Shown one piece after another: positions 18,211 through 27,101 of a DNA stretch of 36,195 nucleotides. Under the pieces are notes generated by a model. It was not told where the DNA came from, ran no database searches, and saw nothing but the letters and a program-made list of their open reading frames with translations. Within the stretch, counting starts at the first letter, position 1. The number at the start of each line of letters is the position of its first letter. The stretch is from CAZWUZ01 sp964637655 [NCBI: uncultured bacterium] (GTDB lineage: Bacteria; DAOPZR01). The DNA is taken from contig CAZWUZ010000003.1 of the NCBI GenBank assembly GCA_964637655.1, positions 7,268-43,462 of the forward strand, in the 5' to 3' direction. The translations under genes and the position numbers were made by a program.

Positions 18211-19257
18211 TCAGTGTCCCTTCAGTTTTTCCCGCACCAGCCGCGCGCGCAGGTAGTCCTGGCGGTCGTCAGCGTACTCGCTGCCGCCATAGTACTGCAG
18301 GTGGGCGGGCTGGATATGCAGAAAGATTTCGTTGAGCAGATGGATGTCGAGCGCGGTGATGATGCCCATGCTGACCCCGAGGCGCACGTCGGAGAGCACT
18401 TCCATCGCCTCGTCCGCCTTGAGCAGGCGGGCGGCGGTGAGCAGCCCGTAAGCGCGCCAGACGCGGTCCTCGAGCCAGTGGCGGCGTCGGGCATAGACCG
18501 CACGGCGGGCCGCCTGCTCGCGTTCCAGCAGCCAGCGCATGGTGTGCCTGATGTCGGTGAGCATCTCCGACTCGGTCTGCCCGAGCGCCTTCTGGTTGGA
18601 GAGCTGGAAGAAGTTGCCGATGCTCTCCGTCCCCTCGCCATAGTAGCCGCGGATGGCGAGTCCGAACCCGGTGATATCCTTGAGCATGGTGTTGATCCGC
18701 TTCGTCATGATCAGCCCGGGCAGATGCACCAGCACCGACGCGCGCATCCCCGTACCGGCGTTGGTCGGGCAGGCGGTAAGGTAGCCCCAGTCGGGATGGA
18801 AGGCGAAGTCCAGGCGTGCGTCGAGCGCGCGCTCGACGGTGCTGACCGTGTCATAGGCGCCCTCCAGCTGCAGGCCGGAGGCGAAGGCGGTGATGCGCAG
18901 GTGGTCCTCCTCGTTGATCATCACCGAGGCCGCCTCGCCCGGCCTGATCAGCGCCCCGCTGTTGGGCAGGGTGAGCAGGTTATGGCTGATGAGGTGACGT
19001 TCCACGAGCAGCTGCTGTTCGAGCACGGGGGCCTGCGGCAGGTCGAAGTAGAGCGCGCTGGCGAGCAGCGGACAATCGCGGGCCGCGCTGAGCACGGTAT
19101 CGCGCACCGCCGCGCTCTGCTCGTCCGTGGCGCGCGAGGTGAAGTTCCAGTCGGTCAGGTTGCGCGCCAGGCGCACCCGGCTGGTGATGACGATGTCTGA
19201 ATCGGGACCGCGGGCGGAGAGCCATTCCCCCGTGCCGCGCAGCAGGTGCTCGATCAT
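18211..19257 (-). CDS. mcsB: Protein-arginine kinase McsB
   Basis: McsB transfers phosphate from ATP to arginine side chains, marking proteins for ClpCP. The 348-residue product matches the ATP:guanido phosphotransferase fold: SRVRLARNL (26-34), NEEDHLRI (115-122), CPTNAGTGMRAS (163-174), RGYYGEGTE (203-211) and SNQKALGQTE (220-229). The C-terminal RARLVREKL matches the region used in phosphoarginine sensing and oligomerisation. It overlaps mcsA by four bases and is followed directly by clpC. All catalytic motifs are intact, so an active kinase is expected. Confidence 0.96.
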   Translation of the reverse strand: MIEHLLRGTGEWLSARGPDSDIVITSRVRLARNLTDWNFTSRATDEQSAAVRDTVLSAARDCPLLASALYFDLPQAPVLEQQLLVERHLISHNLLTLPNSGALIRPGEAASVMINEEDHLRITAFASGLQLEGAYDTVSTVERALDARLDFAFHPDWGYLTACPTNAGTGMRASVLVHLPGLIMTKRINTMLKDITGFGLAIRGYYGEGTESIGNFFQLSNQKALGQTESEMLTDIRHTMRWLLEREQAARRAVYARRRHWLEDRVWRAYGLLTAARLLKADEAMEVLSDVRLGVSMGIITALDIHLLNEIFLHIQPAHLQYYGGSEYADDRQDYLRARLVREKLKGH

Positions 19258-19769
19258 GCCGGGGCGCTCTCCGTCGCGGCAGCCAGCAGGCGGATGCGGT
19301 CACGCAGTTGCGCGGCCTCCTCATACGCCTCACGCCGCACTGCCGCCTGCAGTTCCTGCTGCAGCTGCGCCAGTTCACGGTGGCGGGAAAGCGCCGCCGC
19401 CTGCCGCTGCGGCACCTGCCCGGTATGGCGCGCCGAGCGGTGGATCTTGCGCATCAGTTTTTCCACCTGCGGCGCGAAGGTGGCGTAGCAGCGGGCGCAG
19501 CCGAAGCGCCCGCTCTCGCGGAACGCGCTGAACGTGAGCCCGCACCGGCAGGCCGGTTCCGCCGCCCTCTCGCTCCCGCCGCCTGATTCGAGATTGGCAA
19601 AGGCCGTCAGCAGCGTGGCCAGCGACAGCCCGTCTCCGTCGGCCGGCAGCCCGAGTTCCGCCGCGCAGGCCGCGCAGAAGTAATGTGCGCTCACCTCGTC
19701 CCCCACCTGCTTGACAAACTTGATGGTGGCGGGCGCCTGCCGGCAGTGTTCGCAGCGACGGCGATCCAT
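19254..19769 (-). CDS. mcsA: Activator of protein-arginine kinase McsA
   Basis: McsA is the zinc protein that activates McsB. The 171-residue product has a first zinc module with Cys6, Cys9, Cys32 and Cys35, a second with Cys74, Cys76, Cys91 and Cys94 (CGLTF, GRFGCARCYATF), and a C-terminal UVR domain (about 136-163) like that in ClpC. The first Cys pair of module two is C-x-C instead of the usual C-x2-C. The start follows the ilvE stop by one base. No CtsR repressor gene accompanies the set, unlike Bacillus. Confidence 0.93.
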   Translation of the reverse strand: MDRRRCEHCRQAPATIKFVKQVGDEVSAHYFCAACAAELGLPADGDGLSLATLLTAFANLESGGGSERAAEPACRCGLTFSAFRESGRFGCARCYATFAPQVEKLMRKIHRSARHTGQVPQRQAAALSRHRELAQLQQELQAAVRREAYEEAAQLRDRIRLLAAATESAPA

Positions 19770-19770
19770 G

Positions 19771-20652
19771 CTACCTGCCGCCGATCGGGGTGCCGGTGGT
19801 CTGCGTCAGTTTGCGGTAGGCGGCAATCAGTCCCCTGGTCACCGCGCCCGGTTTCCCGTTGCCGATGATGCGCCCGTCCACCTCGACCACCGGAATGACC
19901 TCGGCCGCGGTACCGGTGAGGAAACACTCGTCCGCCGTGTAGAGTTCGTACGGGGTGAAGGGCTCCTCGCGCACCGTCAGTTTGCGCTTCCGCGCCAGCG
20001 CAATGACCGCGTTGCGGGTAACCCCTTCGAGCGGGCCAAGCCAGAGCGGCGGGGTGATCAGCACCCCGCCCCGCACGAGAAAAATGTTGTCCCCCGTGCA
20101 CTCGAGCACATAGCCGTCATGCGTGAGCATCAGCGTCTCGATGGTCCCGGCATTGATCCCCTCGATCTTGGCGAGAATGTTGTTGAGATAGTTGAGCGAC
20201 TTGATGCGCGGACTGAACTGGTCGCCGCGCACGCGCCGCACCGAGCCCGTCACCAGTTTGAGTCCCTGCGCGTAGAACTGTTCCGGGTAGAGCGTGATCT
20301 TCGAGGCGATGCAGAAGACCGTCGCCACGGGACATTTGCGCGGGTCGAGCCCGAGATCACCCTTCCCGCGGGTGACGACGAGGCGGATATACGCGTCGCG
20401 CAGTCCGTTGGCGCGCAGCGTCTGCCGCACCACGTCCGCCATCTGCTGCGGGGTCAGCGGAATGCGCAGGGTAATAACCTTCGCCGAGTCGTACAGCCGG
20501 GCGATATGCTCAGCAAGGCGGAAGACCCGGCCGTTATAGGCGCGAATACCCTCGAACACGCCATCCCCGTAGAGTAAACCATGATCGAACACCGAGACCT
20601 TCGCCTCGCGCTCGTCAACCAGCTTCCCGTCCAGCCAGATCCGCAGTCCCAT
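19771..20652 (-). CDS. ilvE: Branched-chain amino acid aminotransferase
   Basis: This fold-type IV PLP enzyme makes the final step to Leu, Ile and Val. The 293-residue product has the class IV layout: WLDGKLV, FDHGLLYGDGVFEGIRAYNG (22-41), PLP lysine Lys151 in RIKSLNYLNN, the ECTGDNIF site (184-191, usually EGSGENIF) and FLTGTAAEV. D-amino-acid aminotransferase and aminodeoxychorismate lyase are relatives, but the YGDGVFEGIR stretch favours IlvE. It lies between lolD and mcsA with tight spacing, so it is part of the same operon without an obvious functional link. Confidence 0.92.
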   Translation of the reverse strand: MGLRIWLDGKLVDEREAKVSVFDHGLLYGDGVFEGIRAYNGRVFRLAEHIARLYDSAKVITLRIPLTPQQMADVVRQTLRANGLRDAYIRLVVTRGKGDLGLDPRKCPVATVFCIASKITLYPEQFYAQGLKLVTGSVRRVRGDQFSPRIKSLNYLNNILAKIEGINAGTIETLMLTHDGYVLECTGDNIFLVRGGVLITPPLWLGPLEGVTRNAVIALARKRKLTVREEPFTPYELYTADECFLTGTAAEVIPVVEVDGRIIGNGKPGAVTRGLIAAYRKLTQTTGTPIGGR

Positions 20653-20663
20653 GGCTTCCTCCG

Positions 20664-21350
20664 TTAGGCCTCCGTCAGAAGGCCGTCCGCCAGCCGCAGC
20701 GCGGACATCTCCGCGCGCAGCCGGTCATCATGCGAAACAATCAGCAGCGCCGCCTGTCGCTCGCGCACCAGCGCCCGCAGCAGGTCGATCACCTGGTGCC
20801 CGATGCCCCAGTCGAGGTTGCCCGTCGGCTCGTCGGCGAGCACCAGCGCGGGGCGGTTGACCAGCGCCCGCGCCACCGCCACGCGCTGCGCCTCACCGCC
20901 CGAGAGTTGCGCCGGGTAATGCGCCGCGCGCGCCTGCAGCCCGACGCGGTCGAGCAGATCCGCCGCCCGTTCCCGTGCCACACCGCGCCCCGCACCCGCC
21001 GCCAGCGCGGGGAGCATCACGTTTTCCAGCGCGGTAAATTCGGCGAGCAGGTGGTGCATCTGGAAGACGAAGCCGAGTTGCTCCCGCCGCAGGCGCGAGC
21101 GCTCCGCGTCGGGCAGCCGCCCCAGGTCGGCACCGCGGAACGAGACGCTCCCCGCCGTCGGTGTTTCCAGTCCTGCCAGCAGGTTGAGCAGCGTCGTTTT
21201 GCCCGTACCGCTCGCCCCGACCACGAGATGTTCTTCCCCCGCCTGCAGCGCGAGGTTGACCCCGCGCAGCACGACGATTTCCTCCGCCGTGCGCGCCCGG
21301 CGGTAGTGCTTGACCAGCCCGACGGCGGTAAGCAGCGGCGCGGGTGCCAT
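20664..21350 (-). CDS. lolD: Lipoprotein-releasing system ATP-binding protein LolD
   Basis: LolD powers extraction of outer-membrane lipoproteins from the inner membrane. The start is ATG 21350, which shares one base with the lolC stop (TGATG); the frame continues upstream into lolC but those codons are not LolD-like. The 228 residues include Walker A GASGTGKTT (45-53), Q-loop Gln97 (FVFQMHHLLAEFTALEN), signature LSGGEAQRVA (149-158), Walker B LVLADEPTGNLD (169-180) and the switch His in VSHD. The FQ.HHLL.EFTALENV stretch is typical of LolD as opposed to other MacB-type ATPases. Confidence 0.94.
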   Translation of the reverse strand: MAPAPLLTAVGLVKHYRRARTAEEIVVLRGVNLALQAGEEHLVVGASGTGKTTLLNLLAGLETPTAGSVSFRGADLGRLPDAERSRLRREQLGFVFQMHHLLAEFTALENVMLPALAAGAGRGVARERAADLLDRVGLQARAAHYPAQLSGGEAQRVAVARALVNRPALVLADEPTGNLDWGIGHQVIDLLRALVRERQAALLIVSHDDRLRAEMSALRLADGLLTEA

Positions 21351-22564
21351 CAGTCGAACCGGATCGCCGTGACGGGGTCGAGCCGCGCCGCCCGCCACGC
21401 GGGGTAGAGCGCCGCCAGCAGCGTCAGCAGCAGCGTGCCGGCCACGACAATGATAACATCCGGCGCCTGCATGTCAACCGGCAGCTGGTCGATGTAGTAG
21501 ACGTCACTGGGGAGGCGGATGCCGTAGCGGGCGAGGAACCAGCAGACCCCCGAGCCGAACAGCGCGCCGGCCACCACCCCGGCCACCCCGATGAGCACTC
21601 CCTGCAGCACGAAGAGGCGGAGCACCGAGCGGGCGGGCACCCCGAGCGCGCGCAGCACCCCGATATCATGCGTTTTCTCGATGACCATCATCACCAGCGA
21701 ACCGGCGACGTTGCACGCGGCGACAAAGACGATCAGGGTGAGAATGACGAACATCGAGACCTTTTCCAGGCGGATGGCGGCGAACAGCGAGTGGTTGATC
21801 TGCTGCCAGCTGCGCACGGTCAGGCGGTAGTCGAGCGCCCGTGTCAGTTGCGCCGCCACGGCGGAGGCCTGCAGCGGGTCGGCAACGCGCACTTCGAGCG
21901 CGGTCGGGTTGCCGTCGGGGGTGAGCAGCGAGGCAGCCAGCGGCAGCGGCACGTAGGCCATGACGCAGTCGTACTCGTACATGCCCGAGCGGAACAGGCC
22001 GCTGACCGTAGCGGTCACCGTTTTCGGCGCCATGCCGACCGGGGTGAGCATCATCTCCGGAGAGATGATGTAGACGCGGTCACCCAGCGTGACACCGAGA
22101 AAGCGCGCCAGTTCCTCGCCCAGCAGGATGCCGTTGTCGTCGGGAAACACAAAACGCCCCTGCGTGACGTAGGTGGCGATGTCGGTGACCCGCGCCTCAT
22201 GCACCGGGTCGATGCCGCGCAGCTTCGCCCCCTGCACCCGCCCGTGCGCACGCAGCAGCACCTCGCCGTCAACCACCGGCGCGGCGGCCACCACGCCCGG
22301 GACGCGCTCGGCCGTGCGCCGCAGCGTTTCCGCCTCCGCCAGCGTCTCGCGATTGACCCCGGTGACGCGCACATGCGCGTTGGTGCCGAGGATCTTCTGC
22401 GACAGGTCGCGCTCGAACCCGTTCATCACCGAGATGACGATGATCAGCGCCGCCACCCCGACAAACACCCCCAGCGTGGCGATCAGCGCGATCAGTGACG
22501 CCAGCGAGCCATGCCGCCGCGGCCGCAGGTAGCGGGAGCCGACCAGCCATTCGAAGGTCAGCAC
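21350..22564 (-). CDS. lolC: Lipoprotein-releasing ABC transporter permease, LolC/LolE family
   Basis: This inner-membrane permease partners LolD. The 404-residue product starts FEWLVGSRYLRPRR, then has a first membrane span (about 22-46), a long periplasmic domain (50-265) and three C-terminal spans (about 268-290, 312-340, 365-390), the LolC/E/MacB topology. It ends with the usual RLDPVTAIRFD. The start is GTG 22564 behind a G-rich stretch. Two further copies of the same start, at GTG 22662 and GTG 22760, lie upstream in a 98-bp tandem repeat; neither is in frame with the gene. No second permease is adjacent, so a LolC/LolF homodimer or a distant LolE is possible. Confidence 0.93.
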   Translation of the reverse strand: MLTFEWLVGSRYLRPRRHGSLASLIALIATLGVFVGVAALIIVISVMNGFERDLSQKILGTNAHVRVTGVNRETLAEAETLRRTAERVPGVVAAAPVVDGEVLLRAHGRVQGAKLRGIDPVHEARVTDIATYVTQGRFVFPDDNGILLGEELARFLGVTLGDRVYIISPEMMLTPVGMAPKTVTATVSGLFRSGMYEYDCVMAYVPLPLAASLLTPDGNPTALEVRVADPLQASAVAAQLTRALDYRLTVRSWQQINHSLFAAIRLEKVSMFVILTLIVFVAACNVAGSLVMMVIEKTHDIGVLRALGVPARSVLRLFVLQGVLIGVAGVVAGALFGSGVCWFLARYGIRLPSDVYYIDQLPVDMQAPDVIIVVAGTLLLTLLAALYPAWRAARLDPVTAIRFD

Positions 22565-22662
22565 ACCTGCCCCCCCTCACCGCGCGGACGCGGCTGCGTC
22601 CTCTCAGGCGCGAGGCGCGGCCCCAGGTAGCGGGAGCCGACCAGCCATTCGAAGGTCAGCAC
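22558..22662 (-). CDS. 34-residue reading frame: duplicated lolC start, second copy
   Basis: From GTG 22662 the frame reads MLTFEWLVGSRYLGPR, continues with LAPERTQPRPRGEGGQVC, and ends at TGA 22560-22558. That stop overlaps the real lolC start in the string GTGCTGA. It carries no domain. If translated it would act as a leader coupling ribosomes into lolC. Confidence 0.4.
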   Translation of the reverse strand: MLTFEWLVGSRYLGPRLAPERTQPRPRGEGGQVC

Positions 22663-22760
22663 ACCGGCCCCCCCTCACCGCGCGGACGCGGCTGCGTCCT
22701 CTCAGGCGCGAGCCGCGGCCGCAGGTAGCAGGAGCCGACCAGCCACTCGAAGGTGAACAC
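22656..22760 (-). CDS. 34-residue reading frame: duplicated lolC start, third copy
   Basis: GTG 22760 lies three bases after the lysS stop, the spacing expected of an original lolC start. It reads MFTFEWLVGSCYLRPR, then LAPERTQPRPRGEGGPVC, and stops at TGA 22658-22656, overlapping the start at 22662 (GTGCTGA). With the second copy it forms a head-to-tail chain into lolC. It is probably a by-product of the repeat. Confidence 0.4.
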   Translation of the reverse strand: MFTFEWLVGSCYLRPRLAPERTQPRPRGEGGPVC

Positions 22761-22763
22761 GGG

Positions 22764-24254
22764 CTACGCCTGCGCGCCCGCCTCGGGACGCATGTGCGGA
22801 AAGGCGATCACCTCGCGGATGGTGGTATGCCCGGTAACCAGCATGACCAGCCGCTCGACCCCGATCCCGAGTCCGCCGGTCGGCGGCATGCCGTACTCGA
22901 GCGCGCGGATGTAGTCGGCGTCGAACATCTGCGCCTCCGCATCACCGGCCGCGCGTTCCGCCTGCTGCTGCGTGAACCGCCGCTGCTGCTCGGCGGGATC
23001 GTTGAGTTCGGAGTAGGCGTTGGCCACCTCCATACCGCCGATGTAGAGTTCGAACCGCTCGACGATATCCGGCTGCTGCGGGTCGGACTTGGCGAGCGGC
23101 GACAGCGCGCGCGGATAGCCGGTGATAAAGGTCGGCGCCTGCAGGGTATGTTCGACGGTCAGGTCGAACACCTCGGCGATGAGTTTTTCGCGGCTGTAGC
23201 CGGCGAAGCGCTCGACCGCCACCCCCTTCCCCTGTAAAAACGCGAGCAGTTCCTCCGCGCTCTTCTCCTCCGCACGGAATCCCGCCTGCTCCGCGATGGC
23301 GTCGAACAGCGTGAGCCGCCGCCACGGGGCGCTGATGTCGATTTCCCGGTCATGCCAGGTGATCACCGAGCCGCCGCGTCCCGCCTGCAGCGCCGCGCGC
23401 ACCAGCGTCTCGCACAGGTCCATCATCACGCCGTAATCGGCATAGGCCTGGTAGAGTTCGATCATAGTGAACTCGGGGTTGTGCTGCGGGGAGAGCCCCT
23501 CGTTGCGGAAGTTGCGCCCCAGTTCATAGACCCGCTCGAAGCCGCCGACGATGAGCCGCTTGAGGTAGAGTTCGGGCGCGATGCGCAGATAGAGGTCCAT
23601 ATCCAGCGTGTTGTGGTGGGTGATGAACGGGCGCGCGGCCGCACCGCCCGCGATGCTCTGCATCACCGGGGTCTCGACCTCGAGGAAACCGCGCGCATCG
23701 AGTTCGCGGCGCAGTGCCGCCACCACCTGCGCGCGCGTGCGCAGCGCCGCGCGGGCCGCGTCATTGACAATGAAGTCGACATAGCGCTGGCGGAAACGGG
23801 TCTCGATATCGGTCAGTCCGTGCCACTTTTCCGGCAGCGGGCGCAATCCCTTGGCGAGCAGCGTCAGGGCCGACACCTGCAGCGTCGGCTCGCCCGTGCG
23901 GGTGACAAAGCCCGTCCCCGCCACGCCGACATGGTCGCCGATATCGAGCGTGTCGGTGGCCAGCGCGAACTGCCCGTCCGGCAGCTGCCCCTTCTTGATA
24001 TAGATCTGCAGGTCGCCGCTGCGGTCGCGCAGGTGGGCGAAGAGCGCCTTGCCCATGCGCCGCAGCGACATGAGGCGTCCCGCGACGGAAGCCGGCGGGT
24101 TGCCCTCAGGCGCCGCGCTGATGGCAGTGCGCAGCTCCGCTGCCGTGGCGGTCACCGCGTAGCGGTTCGGATACGGATCGACCCCCTGCGCGCGCAGCGC
24201 CTCCACTTTTGCCCGCCGGATGGCCAGCAGGTCGGTAGCCGGTGTGTCGTTCAT
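22764..24254 (-). CDS. lysS: Lysyl-tRNA synthetase, class II
   Basis: LysS charges tRNA-Lys. The 496-residue product has the N-terminal OB-fold anticodon-binding domain (about 55-150, with [19 protein letters not shown]), class II motif 1 ([12 protein letters not shown]), motif 2 ([16 protein letters not shown]) and motif 3 ([13 protein letters not shown]). Length and motifs are standard for the bacterial enzyme. ATG 24254 follows GAGGAGAA and a near-consensus promoter. It is the first gene of the long operon running to gatD. Confidence 0.97.
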   Translation of the reverse strand: MNDTPATDLLAIRRAKVEALRAQGVDPYPNRYAVTATAAELRTAISAAPEGNPPASVAGRLMSLRRMGKALFAHLRDRSGDLQIYIKKGQLPDGQFALATDTLDIGDHVGVAGTGFVTRTGEPTLQVSALTLLAKGLRPLPEKWHGLTDIETRFRQRYVDFIVNDAARAALRTRAQVVAALRRELDARGFLEVETPVMQSIAGGAAARPFITHHNTLDMDLYLRIAPELYLKRLIVGGFERVYELGRNFRNEGLSPQHNPEFTMIELYQAYADYGVMMDLCETLVRAALQAGRGGSVITWHDREIDISAPWRRLTLFDAIAEQAGFRAEEKSAEELLAFLQGKGVAVERFAGYSREKLIAEVFDLTVEHTLQAPTFITGYPRALSPLAKSDPQQPDIVERFELYIGGMEVANAYSELNDPAEQQRRFTQQQAERAAGDAEAQMFDADYIRALEYGMPPTGGLGIGVERLVMLVTGHTTIREVIAFPHMRPEAGAQA

Positions 24255-24281
24255 CGGTTATTCTCCTCGCTTCAGGGACGC

Positions 24282-24310
24282 ATTGTACACCGCCGGTGGC
24301 CTTCCGTCAA
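24282..24310 (-). promoter_or_regulatory. Sigma-70 promoter of the lysS-gatD operon
   Basis: On the minus strand TTGACG (24310-24305), a 17-bp spacer and TACAAT (24287-24282). The predicted start is near 24275, giving a leader of about 20 nt. An alternating purine-pyrimidine tract (CG/TA steps, about 24310-24331) abuts the -35 box. Confidence 0.8.
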
Positions 24311-24343
24311 CGCGCGTACGCGCGCGCGTACGGGAAACCGCGG

Positions 24344-25171
24344 TCAGCGCACGGGTGTATAGAGTGAGGGATCGTAGCTGGCGAACGGGCGCGGCGCGAG
24401 TTCGGCCAGCGAAGAGAAGCGTGCCATGCGGAAAAAGACCTCGGCCGTGGTCAGGCAGTCGACCCACGACTTGTGGCGCGATACGGGAACGCGGATATGG
24501 TTGCGCTTGAGCAGTCCGTCAAGCCGCACCGGCTCGCCATACAGCTGCTGCCCGATGACAAAGGTGTCGAGTACGGGATTCTCCGGGCGGGGATGCCCGT
24601 AGCGGTCGCAGTAGAGATTGATGAAGCCAGCGTCGAACAGCGCGCGGTGGGCGACGATGAGCGAGTCGCTGATGAATTCGAGGAAGCGGGGGAGCACCGT
24701 CTGCGGCGGCGGGGCGTCGCGCAGCAGGTCGGGATGGATGCCGTTGACGGCCAGTGACTGCGGATCGAAAAAATCCGTCTGCGGCTTGAGCCGCTGGAAG
24801 AACATCCCCTCGACGCGCGGCTGCGCCCCGAGCCGGTACTTGAGCGCGCCGATCTCGATAATCTCGCCCTGCAGGTTGAGCAGCCCCGAGGTCTCGATGT
24901 CGACGATGGTGATGCTGCGGAACGCCTTGAGTGTGCGTACCGTGCTGAGAAAATGGTCCTCGCTCACCAGGTGCTGATGCGTGCGCGCGAGCGTGCGCCG
25001 GCAGCCGGCGCAGACATAGAACGGCTGGCTGTCCGCCGCGCGGCGCTTCCCGGTGATGACCTGTTTGCACATCATGCGCCCGCCGCAGATGGCGCATTGC
25101 GTGCGGGTGCCCAGCTGCAGGTGTTCGCCCAGCAGGTCGGGCTCGGTGCGGCAGAGTTCGGCGGCGGTCAT
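24344..25171 (-). CDS. DnaQ-like (DEDDh) 3'-5' exonuclease with N-terminal zinc ribbon
   Basis: The 275-residue product has a Cys4 zinc ribbon (Cys26, Cys29, Cys54, Cys57) and then a DEDDh exonuclease domain. The exonuclease motifs are VDIETSG (Asp91, Glu93), HRALFDAGFI (Asp180) and SRHKSWVDC (His233, Asp238), a complete active site. PolC-type or epsilon-like domains are the nearest comparison, but the zinc ribbon is not typical of DNA polymerase epsilon subunits. It might act on RNA or DNA; the sequence does not decide. Its ATG overlaps the transketolase stop (ATGA), so the two are coupled. Confidence 0.85.
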   Translation of the reverse strand: MTAAELCRTEPDLLGEHLQLGTRTQCAICGGRMMCKQVITGKRRAADSQPFYVCAGCRRTLARTHQHLVSEDHFLSTVRTLKAFRSITIVDIETSGLLNLQGEIIEIGALKYRLGAQPRVEGMFFQRLKPQTDFFDPQSLAVNGIHPDLLRDAPPPQTVLPRFLEFISDSLIVAHRALFDAGFINLYCDRYGHPRPENPVLDTFVIGQQLYGEPVRLDGLLKRNHIRVPVSRHKSWVDCLTTAEVFFRMARFSSLAELAPRPFASYDPSLYTPVR

Positions 25172-26967
25172 GGGTGCCTCCGCGCGGCGCGCACCCCGTC
25201 CGGGGTGAAGCCGAAATGGCGCAGGCAGTCGTCAAACCGGCGGAAGGACGGGCCGAACCACGCCGGGGCCAGCGGTATCACGCGCACGCGCAGCCCAAGC
25301 CGGGCAATGAGCGCGCACGCCCATTCATGCAGGCCGCCGTCGGCACGGTTGTCCTCGATGGTGACCAGTTCCCGCATGCCCGCCAGCCGCTGCCGCCACC
25401 AGCCCGTGTCGACGGGCAGTCCGAACACTCCCTGCACCATGAGATCCCAGGCGCGGAACTCGCGCTCCCGGCGGCAGGCGAGCGCCAGCGCGGTACCCAC
25501 CGTGCCGCAGGTGAGGAAGCAGCGGGTCGCGGCACTGCCGGCGACGAGCGGCCGGTCGAGCCGCGAGGTCTGCGCCGGCAGGGCAAGCGGCAACGGGGTG
25601 CGGCGCAGGCGGAAATAGCTGCTGCGTGTCCGCTGACGCACCGCCCAGCGCACGCACAGGTCCATCTGGGCCGCGGTGACCGGCTCGAACACCGCCAGAC
25701 CGGGCACCGTGCGCATGAGCGACAGGTCGTTGAGCGACTGATGCGTCTTGCCGTCAGTGTGATAATCAAGGCCGGCATAATGCCCGGCGTAGATGACGGC
25801 GCTTTGTTCCGTCTGGTTGACACAGAGTTGCTCGTAGGCGCGTTTGTAGAACGACGCGTAGGTATTGACGACCGGCAGCCGGCCGCGCCGCGCCAGCCCC
25901 CCGGCGAAACTGACCATGTCCTGCTCGCTGATCCCCAGCTCCACGAACTGCCCGCGACGCAGCGGCAGGTCCTGCAGGCCGCACGACTTGGCCAGGTCGG
26001 CATCGAGCACGACCAGGCGGCGCGAGCGCTGCAGGTATGGACGCAGCGCCTGCCAGAAAAGGTCGCGCGTCGACGGTACCGCCGGTGGCGGTGCCACGGG
26101 TGCGGCCGCCGGCAGCGGCAGGCGGCACCAGCGCTCGACTTCCGCCTGCAGCGCACGATTACCGCTCAATGCCGCCTGCTCACGCACGAGAGTGCGGTAC
26201 AGCACATCGTCCGGCACCTGCCCGTGCCACGGCTGTTTCCCGCGCACCGGGCGCAGGAAGCGCGAGCCCCCCGCCTTCTGCGTGCGCGCGATAACCAGTT
26301 TCTGCCCGCGTACCCGCCTGGTCAGCGCCGCGCGCACCGCGCGGCAGTCATGCCCGTCGATGTCGAGCACCGTGTAGCCCAGCCCGCTGAACACGCGGTG
26401 GTAATCGGTTATCCCCTTGACCGACGCGACCGCCTGCTCGGTCTGGTAGACGTTGGCATCGATGATCACCGTCAGGTTGCGCAGCCGCAGATGGACGACC
26501 GTCTGCAGCGCCTCGAAATTCTGCCCTTCCTGCAGTTCGCCGTCGCCGAGGATGACGTAAAACCGCTCGCGCGGGGCGGCATACGCCATGCCCGCCGCCT
26601 TGGAGAGCGCCTGCCCGAGCGACCCGCTGTTGACGAGGATGCCCGGGGTGGCGATATCGGTATGCGCCTGCAGTCCGCGCGGCCCGTCCTTGTAGGTGCG
26701 CAGCGCGCGCTTGCTGATGACGCCGGTGGCGTAGAGGCAGGCATACTGCAGCGGGGCGGCATGCCCCTTGGAGAGGATGACGTTCCGCTCACGCAACCCG
26801 CAGTAGAGCACGGTAAGCAGTTCCGCGACGGAGAACGACGCGCCCAGCCAGCCGTGGCGGGCGCCCATGATGCAGGCGAGCGCATTGATGCGGTTGAGCG
26901 CGGCACACTGCGCCAGGCGGCGGTTGCCCGCCGCGGCACGGTAATGGCGCCGGTCAGCGATGAACAT
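25168..26967 (-). CDS. Transketolase-like thiamine-diphosphate enzyme
   Basis: The 599-residue protein carries both halves of a transketolase. The N-terminal TPP domain has [11 protein letters not shown] (66-76), [14 protein letters not shown] (115-128) and the TPP/Mg motif [10 protein letters not shown] (141-150) to Asn172 (usually DxNxxQ; here DANVYQTEQ). The pyrimidine-binding domain has [19 protein letters not shown] with the catalytic-type Glu, and [16 protein letters not shown]. It is shorter than classical TktA (about 660). It could supply pentose phosphate metabolism or a special sugar. It is divergent from pgi. GGGAGG lies before ATG 26967. Confidence 0.88.
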   Translation of the reverse strand: MFIADRRHYRAAAGNRRLAQCAALNRINALACIMGARHGWLGASFSVAELLTVLYCGLRERNVILSKGHAAPLQYACLYATGVISKRALRTYKDGPRGLQAHTDIATPGILVNSGSLGQALSKAAGMAYAAPRERFYVILGDGELQEGQNFEALQTVVHLRLRNLTVIIDANVYQTEQAVASVKGITDYHRVFSGLGYTVLDIDGHDCRAVRAALTRRVRGQKLVIARTQKAGGSRFLRPVRGKQPWHGQVPDDVLYRTLVREQAALSGNRALQAEVERWCRLPLPAAAPVAPPPAVPSTRDLFWQALRPYLQRSRRLVVLDADLAKSCGLQDLPLRRGQFVELGISEQDMVSFAGGLARRGRLPVVNTYASFYKRAYEQLCVNQTEQSAVIYAGHYAGLDYHTDGKTHQSLNDLSLMRTVPGLAVFEPVTAAQMDLCVRWAVRQRTRSSYFRLRRTPLPLALPAQTSRLDRPLVAGSAATRCFLTCGTVGTALALACRREREFRAWDLMVQGVFGLPVDTGWWRQRLAGMRELVTIEDNRADGGLHEWACALIARLGLRVRVIPLAPAWFGPSFRRFDDCLRHFGFTPDGVRAARRHP

Positions 26968-26996
26968 CGGTTCCCCTCCCAGGGCACAACGCGCCC

Positions 26997-27025
26997 ACCT
27001 TATATTCCCGCCGCCATGCCGTCAA
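26997..27025 (-). promoter_or_regulatory. Probable promoter of the transketolase-like gene
   Basis: On the minus strand TTGACG (27025-27020) is followed after 17 bp by TAAGGT (27002-26997), or after 15 bp by the better hexamer TATAAG (27004-26999). Confidence 0.5.
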
Positions 27026-27062
27026 GCACGCGGGACCGGCCGCGCGACCGCGCCGCCCGATA

Positions 27063-27071
27063 TGCTATACT
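27063..27071 (+). promoter_or_regulatory. Extended -10 promoter of pgi
   Basis: TGC TATACT (27063-27071) is an extended -10 element without a recognisable -35. The predicted start near 27078 is followed by AGGAGGT (27089-27095), six bases before ATG 27102. Confidence 0.6.
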
Positions 27072-27101
27072 CCCCGCATCTCACCCGCAGGAGGTTTCTC
27101 C

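Larger units (their letters stand above)
22521..22760. repeat. 98-bp tandem repeat containing the start of lolC, about 2.4 copies
   Basis: Copies begin at 22521, 22619 and 22717 (the last is 44 bp). The first two differ at only a few positions. Each includes the first 14 or so codons of lolC, then a segment with CCCCTCAC and the palindrome GGACGC-GGCT-GCGTCC (22586-22601 and 22684-22699). The period is not a multiple of three, so the copies are in different frames relative to lolC. Confidence 0.93.
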
